A stretch of DNA of 64,000 bases from Bacteroidota bacterium (GTDB lineage Bacteria > Bacteroidota > Bacteroidia > UBA7662). The stretch lies in NCBI GenBank assembly GCA_016868875.1, contig VGFN01000001.1, forward strand, positions 1-64,000. The letters are read 5' to 3'. The notes beneath the pieces were generated by a model. That model had not been told where the DNA came from. It saw only the letters and a list, made by a program, of their open reading frames with translations, and made no database searches. Below are positions 60,168 through 64,000 of the stretch, in pieces. Both the position numbers and the translations under genes were made by a program. Position 1 is the stretch's first letter, and each line of letters begins with the position of its first letter.

Positions 60168-61934
60168 ATGAATCAACCCCGCCTCCTGTTTGAATTGCTG
60201 GAATATCAAAAGGCGAGTTATCCCTTGGATTACGCCTTCGGCTGCAAAGTAGGCGGTGTTTGGAAATTATATTCCACCGAACAAGCCCTGGACGAAGTCA
60301 ACCGAGTTGCCTTGGGCTTGATTAGCATGGGAGCCCAACCTGGTGACAAAATTGCAACCATTTCGAACAACAGGCCGGAATGGAATTTCATGGATTTGGG
60401 TATGCTTCAAATCGGTGCTGTTCATGTACCCCTTTATCCTACCATTACGGACCAAGATTACCGCTATATTTTGGAGCATGCCCATGTGAAATGGGTCATG
60501 ATTTCGGATGAGGCCCTTTATCGTCGCATCGCGCCAATCGCTGCAGAATTCCCTGCTATTCATGGGGTTTACACGTTCAACCGGGTTGAGGGTGCTAAAC
60601 ACTGGACCGAAATTCAACAATCTCCGCGCAAAGAACTCAGCGATACCTTGGCCCGACGTCGCGCTGCCATCCAAAAGCAAGACACTGCCACCATTATCTA
60701 TACCTCGGGAACCACCGGTTTCCCCAAAGGGGTCATGCTATCCCACGATAACATCATGAGCAATTTGCTGGCGGCAGCCGTCAGGGTGCCCTGCAAAGCC
60801 GGTGATAAATCCTTGAGCTTCCTTCCGTTGAATCACATCTACGAGCGGATGCTGACCTACATGATGATGTACAGTTCCATCGGAATTCATTATGCCGAAA
60901 GCATGGAAACCATCGGAGAAAATCTCAAGGAAATCAAGCCCCAAGTTTTCTCAACCGTGCCTCGGCTTTTGGAGAAGGTGTACGACAAAATTGTGGCCAA
61001 GGGAATGGAGTTGACAGGCGTCAAGCGTTCCCTGTTTTTTTGGGCCTTGAATTTGGGACTGCGCTACGAGCTCCAAAGCGCCAACGGCTGGTGGTACGAA
61101 ACCCAACTCAAATTGGCCAATAAACTTATTTTTAGCAAATGGCGCGAAGCATTGGGCGGAAATGTACAGGCCATTGTGAGTGGTGCGGCGGCTTTGCAAC
61201 CTCGCCTGGCACGGGTTTTTTGGGCGGCCAAAATTCCAGTTTTGGAAGGCTATGGCCTCACCGAAACTTCCCCAGTTATTGCTGTTAATTATTTTGCAAC
61301 GGGTCAGGTGGAATTTGGTACCGTAGGACCGGTTCTCGACAGCGTGGAACTGCGGATTGCCGATGATGGGGAGATTTTATGCCGAGGCGGCAACATTATG
61401 CAAGGGTATTACAAAGACGAAGCCCTGACCCAACAAGTGATTGACCACGATGGGTGGTTCCACACCGGCGATATAGGTACGTTGACCGCCCAGGGCAATC
61501 TCAAAATTACCGACCGCAAAAAAGAAATTTTCAAAACCTCCGGTGGCAAATACATCGCACCCCAAGCCATGGAGAATAAATTCAAGGAATCGGTCTATAT
61601 CGAACAACTCATGGTCTGCGGTGAAAACCAAAAACACCCCGCGGCTCTCATCGTGCCCGCATGGGATATTCTAGTGGACTGGGCCTCCAAGAACGGGATT
61701 AGCGACACGGCCATCCCCGCTTTGGCGGTAAACCCCCGCGTCGTTACCTTGATTCAAAGCGAGGTCGATCGTTACAACCAAGAATATGGCCAATGGGAGC
61801 AAATCAAGAAATTCACCATTCTTCCGGTAACGTGGACCGTGGACAGCGGTGAATTAACCCCCACCATGAAACTCAAGCGCAAGTTCATTGTCGGAAAATT
61901 TCAAAAAGAACACGATAAACTCTACGCTTCCTGA
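60168..61934 (+). CDS. long-chain fatty acid-CoA ligase
   Basis: 588 residues of the ANL superfamily. P-loop TIIYTSGTTGFPKGVMLSH, FLPLNHIYERML, GYGLTETSPVIAVN, the hinge WFHTGDIGTLTAQGNLKITDRKKEIFKTSGGKYIAPQ and C-terminal Lys in KLKRKFIVGKF are present. The WERxxx layout and the long insert before GYGLTET match FadD15/ACSL-type long-chain ligases. It activates fatty acids for beta-oxidation or lipid synthesis at the inner membrane. A terminator follows, then the MarR-FadN unit, so the ligase and the oxidation genes are linked in position but separately transcribed. Confidence 0.95.
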   Translation: MNQPRLLFELLEYQKASYPLDYAFGCKVGGVWKLYSTEQALDEVNRVALGLISMGAQPGDKIATISNNRPEWNFMDLGMLQIGAVHVPLYPTITDQDYRYILEHAHVKWVMISDEALYRRIAPIAAEFPAIHGVYTFNRVEGAKHWTEIQQSPRKELSDTLARRRAAIQKQDTATIIYTSGTTGFPKGVMLSHDNIMSNLLAAAVRVPCKAGDKSLSFLPLNHIYERMLTYMMMYSSIGIHYAESMETIGENLKEIKPQVFSTVPRLLEKVYDKIVAKGMELTGVKRSLFFWALNLGLRYELQSANGWWYETQLKLANKLIFSKWREALGGNVQAIVSGAAALQPRLARVFWAAKIPVLEGYGLTETSPVIAVNYFATGQVEFGTVGPVLDSVELRIADDGEILCRGGNIMQGYYKDEALTQQVIDHDGWFHTGDIGTLTAQGNLKITDRKKEIFKTSGGKYIAPQAMENKFKESVYIEQLMVCGENQKHPAALIVPAWDILVDWASKNGISDTAIPALAVNPRVVTLIQSEVDRYNQEYGQWEQIKKFTILPVTWTVDSGELTPTMKLKRKFIVGKFQKEHDKLYAS

Positions 61935-61969
61935 TTGAAAATTTCTTTGACCTTCTTACAAACCTCTTG

Positions 61970-61993
61970 ACCCGGCATTGCCGGGTTTTTTTT
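61970..61993 (+). terminator. intrinsic terminator after the acyl-CoA ligase gene
   Basis: ACCCGGC and GCCGGGT form a perfect 7-bp stem with an ATT loop, followed by nine T. It lies 36 bases after the ligase stop. Confidence 0.9.
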
Positions 61994-62009
61994 TAGTTTT
62001 TTTTGTTTT

Positions 62010-62035
62010 ATGCATGCACAAATTATGCATGCATA
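62010..62035. promoter_or_regulatory. candidate MarR operator: paired TATGCATGCA palindromes
   Basis: TATGCATGCA at 62010-62019 and TATGCATGCATA at 62024-62035 (the second is a perfect 12-base palindrome), 14 bases apart centre to centre. They lie 23-48 bases before the MarR ATG and just upstream of a TATCTTTG box, the expected place for an autoregulatory MarR site. Confidence 0.6.
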
Positions 62036-62046
62036 CTAAAAAGGGT

Positions 62047-62054
62047 TATCTTTG
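62047..62054 (+). promoter_or_regulatory. candidate -7 promoter box TATCTTTG for the MarR-fadN unit
   Basis: Exact TAnnTTTG match, ending 3 bases before the ATG at 62058, so transcription would start at or near the start codon. The palindromic operator covers the -33 position, which would let bound MarR block polymerase. Confidence 0.5.
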
Positions 62055-62057
62055 GCT

Positions 62058-62552
62058 ATGGCTTTACCTGCACTTAGCGCTACCAAATCCAAACGAACGG
62101 TTTGTTTTGACACTCGTTTGACCTGGCTCAACATCGCCCGTATGTACCATTTTGAGGCCGAAAGCTACGGCCTCTCCGTTTCTTCGGCCTACCTCTTGTT
62201 GCATATCGAAACAGATGGACTGCCAGTGACGCAAATCGCGCCCAAATTGGGCATGGAGCCTTCCTCCACCACCCGATCCTTGAATAAATTGGAAAAGGAC
62301 GGCCTAATCGAAAGGTACCGTATTCCCGGCCAAGACCGTCGGCAGGTGATGGTGCGTTTAACACCCCAAGGCATTGCCGCTCGCGAATTGGCCAAAGAAA
62401 GGGTACGACATTTTAATCGTTTGATTCGTAACCGACTTGGCGATGCCAAATTGGCTGTTTTTTTTGAATGCATGGATACCATCAACGGCCTCATCGGTTC
62501 CCTAAGCCCTGCGCAGTTGATGGGCAATGCGCAAATATCCCCTGTGTTATGA
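62058..62552 (+). CDS. MarR-family transcriptional regulator
   Basis: About 164 residues from ATG 62058 (a TTG six bases upstream is an alternative). Winged helix: DGLPVTQIAPKLGMEPSSTTRSLNKLEKDGLIERYRIPGQDRRQVMVRLTPQGIAARELA, the MarR wing and D-R-R motif included. N-terminal helices (DTRLTWLNIARMYHFEAESYGLSVSSAYLLLHIE) build the dimer. Its stop overlaps the ATG of the 3-hydroxyacyl-CoA dehydrogenase gene by 4 bases, so the regulator probably controls fatty-acid oxidation, with acyl-CoA or a fatty acid as possible ligand. A palindromic operator lies upstream. Confidence 0.92.
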   Translation: MALPALSATKSKRTVCFDTRLTWLNIARMYHFEAESYGLSVSSAYLLLHIETDGLPVTQIAPKLGMEPSSTTRSLNKLEKDGLIERYRIPGQDRRQVMVRLTPQGIAARELAKERVRHFNRLIRNRLGDAKLAVFFECMDTINGLIGSLSPAQLMGNAQISPVL

Positions 62553-64000
62553 ATCCAAAAATAAACAAAGTAGCGGTCCTGGGCTCAGGCATCATGGGCT
62601 CCCGCTTGGCTTGTCATTTTGCCAATTGCGGTTTGGAGGTTCTGCTCCTGGATATGCCGGACCCCTGCGACAGCAGCAAACCCAACAATTTGGTCGACAA
62701 GGCTTTGGCCGAAGCGGTGGCCTCCAAGCCCTCCCCCCTCTACCTGGACCGCTTGGCTGGCAAAATCCAAACCGGTAATTTTAGCGATGACCTCCCCAAA
62801 GTAGCCGATTGCGATTGGATCATCGAAGCGATTGTGGAACAATTGGAGCCTAAGCAGGATTTGTACCGGCGCTTGGAGGAACACCGTAAACCCGGCTCTC
62901 TGGTCAGTACCAATACCTCGGGTATTCCCGTTGCTGATTTGTGCCAAGGACGTTCCGACGATTTTCAGAAAAATTTCTGCGGAACCCATTTTTTTAATCC
63001 GCCCCGTTACCTGCAACTCCTGGAAATCATTCCAGGCCCCAAGACCGAAGCGGCTTGGATTCCTTTTCTCTTGCAATTTGGTCGCCAAAGGTTGGGCAAA
63101 GTTGCCGTTCAAGCCAAGGACAGTCCGGCGTTTATTGCCAATCGAATTGGTGTTTTTGGTATCATGACCCTGCTTCACAGCATGGCGAAATTAGACTTGG
63201 ATATAACCGCTGTGGATCAACTCACCGGCCCCTTAATCGGGCGTCCCAAGTCCGCAACATTTCGTACCTGCGATGTGGTGGGTTTGGATACCTTGGTCAA
63301 GGTGGCCCAAGGGGTGCACCAACGTTGCCCAGACGACGAATACCACGACCTCTTTGCGATACCGGATTTCCTTCAAAAAATGTTATCGGAAGGTCGGCTC
63401 GGTGACAAAACCAAACAGGGCTTTTACCGAAAAACCAAAGACGCCAGCGGCGACAAAAAGATTGAGGCCCTGGACCTTCGAACGGGAGAATACGGCGTAC
63501 AAAGCAAAACCAAATTCCCGCTCTTGGACCCCATCAAACAAGAGAGTGATTTACGAAAGCGCATCAAAGCCTTGATCCAAATGCCCGACAAGGGTGGTGA
63601 ATTTTTGCGACAGAGTTTTGCCCGTAACCTTCGGTATGCCTCCTTACGCATCCCGGAAATTTGCGAAACCCCTTACGAGATGGACGAGGCGATGGAGGCT
63701 GGTTTTGGCTGGGAACTAGGTCCTTACGCCCTTTGGGACGCTATAGGCGTTCGAGAAATGGGTCAGTTGATGACCCTGTACGGCGAAGCCCCCGTGTCTT
63801 GGGTGCAATCCATGTTGGATGCCGGCTTCGACTCCTTTTTCGAAAACAGAGAAGGAGAACTCTGGTGTTATCATCCGGGCCAAGGTTGTCGAGTCAAGGT
63901 ACCTCACCGTGATCGCACCGTGGATTTGTATCTGCTCAAGCCCACCCGATTGGTCTGGTCCAACAGTGGATGCAGCCTCATCGACTTAGGTCAAGGCGTC
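62549..64000 (+). CDS. 3-hydroxyacyl-CoA dehydrogenase, FadB/FadN type (3' end cut by window)
   Basis: At least 484 residues; the gene continues past the window. N-terminal NAD-binding fold VAVLGSGIMGSRLACHFANCGLEVLLLDM, then IIEAIVEQLEPKQDLYRRLEE, the SNTSGIPV-like STNTSGIPVADL, the catalytic-His motif CGTHFFNPPRYLQLLEIIPG, and DSPAFIANRIGVFGI, all typical of 3-hydroxyacyl-CoA dehydrogenases. With a second dehydrogenase-like domain after residue 300 and a DUF-like extension, it matches the ~800-residue FadN-type multifunctional enzymes, whose enoyl-CoA hydratase part would lie beyond the edge. It oxidises 3-hydroxyacyl-CoA in beta-oxidation. A thiolase and acyl-CoA dehydrogenase often follow. 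Confidence 0.9.
   Translation, partial: MNPKINKVAVLGSGIMGSRLACHFANCGLEVLLLDMPDPCDSSKPNNLVDKALAEAVASKPSPLYLDRLAGKIQTGNFSDDLPKVADCDWIIEAIVEQLEPKQDLYRRLEEHRKPGSLVSTNTSGIPVADLCQGRSDDFQKNFCGTHFFNPPRYLQLLEIIPGPKTEAAWIPFLLQFGRQRLGKVAVQAKDSPAFIANRIGVFGIMTLLHSMAKLDLDITAVDQLTGPLIGRPKSATFRTCDVVGLDTLVKVAQGVHQRCPDDEYHDLFAIPDFLQKMLSEGRLGDKTKQGFYRKTKDASGDKKIEALDLRTGEYGVQSKTKFPLLDPIKQESDLRKRIKALIQMPDKGGEFLRQSFARNLRYASLRIPEICETPYEMDEAMEAGFGWELGPYALWDAIGVREMGQLMTLYGEAPVSWVQSMLDAGFDSFFENREGELWCYHPGQGCRVKVPHRDRTVDLYLLKPTRLVWSNSGCSLIDLGQGV

Noticed and set aside
1..64000. CRISPR arrays, tRNA/rRNA genes, transposases, prophage or restriction genes
   Set aside because: Read through both strands and none was seen.

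Overview
The window is a compact, roughly 50% GC stretch of a Bacteroidota chromosome. Evidence for the phylum: C-terminal type IX secretion (T9SS) sorting domains, a TonB-dependent receptor paired with a DUF4249 lipoprotein, DUF4294 and DUF1343 (NamZ) proteins, Omp28-type proteins, bacillithiol synthesis (BshB1), the gene order miaB / sigma-54 activator / lptE / TPR protein / secG / groES / groEL, and TAnnTTTG-type -7 boxes without strong Shine-Dalgarno sites. The genus cannot be named from sequence reading alone. No rRNA, tRNA, CRISPR array, insertion sequence or prophage was seen, and no gene-free stretch exceeds 300 bases, so this is core chromosome rather than an island.

Layout. 1-5.1 kb: end of a TonB receptor with its DUF4249 partner, thioredoxin reductase, an FAD amine-oxidoreductase-like protein and a multi-spanning membrane protein of unknown function. 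5.1-10.2 kb: Skp/OmpH-like chaperone and acyl-CoA carboxylase beta subunit, divergent from the phenylacetate-degradation pair paaN-paaE. 10.2-14.9 kb: a minus-strand unit ychF / agmatinase / carboxy(nor)spermidine synthase / carboxy(nor)spermidine decarboxylase, i.e. a polyamine route. 15-24.4 kb: outer-membrane-like protein, ABC exporter, isocitrate dehydrogenase, queuosine-precursor transporter, iron alcohol dehydrogenase, HMG-CoA-lyase-like enzyme, DUF349 protein, RluA-type pseudouridine synthase. 24.4-35 kb: PhoR/PhoB-like two-component pair, gatB, alaS, M23 peptidase, MerR regulator, fbp, class IV aminotransferase, fmt, namZ. 36-45.7 kb: FtsX-like permease, smc, bshB1, DUF4294, purB, an unknown Cys/His protein, ribE. 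45.7-49.3 kb: succinate dehydrogenase sdhC-sdhA-sdhB. 49.4-56.9 kb: groESL, secG, TPR protein, lptE, sigma-54 activator, methyltransferase, miaB. 57-60.2 kb: two tandem secreted CxxC (thioredoxin-like) Omp28 proteins with T9SS signals. 60.2-64 kb: acyl-CoA ligase, then a MarR regulator overlapping a FadB/FadN-type beta-oxidation enzyme that runs off the right edge.

Most interesting signal. Upstream of groES there is a 15/16 match to the sigma-54 -24/-12 element and, 22 bases further upstream, three copies of ATG(A/T)CAAAA spaced exactly 21 bases (two helical turns) apart. No CIRCE element is visible. A sigma-54 activator gene without a receiver domain lies about 2 kb away. This suggests sigma-54-controlled chaperonin expression coupled to envelope genes (lptE, secG). 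It is an inference that needs experiment.

Other points. Several genes lack any usable ATG (purB, ribE, rluA-type, the histidine kinase, an outer-membrane-like protein). Two -7 boxes sit only 3-5 bases before the start codon, hinting at leaderless or near-leaderless mRNAs. Convergent genes repeatedly overlap tail to tail.
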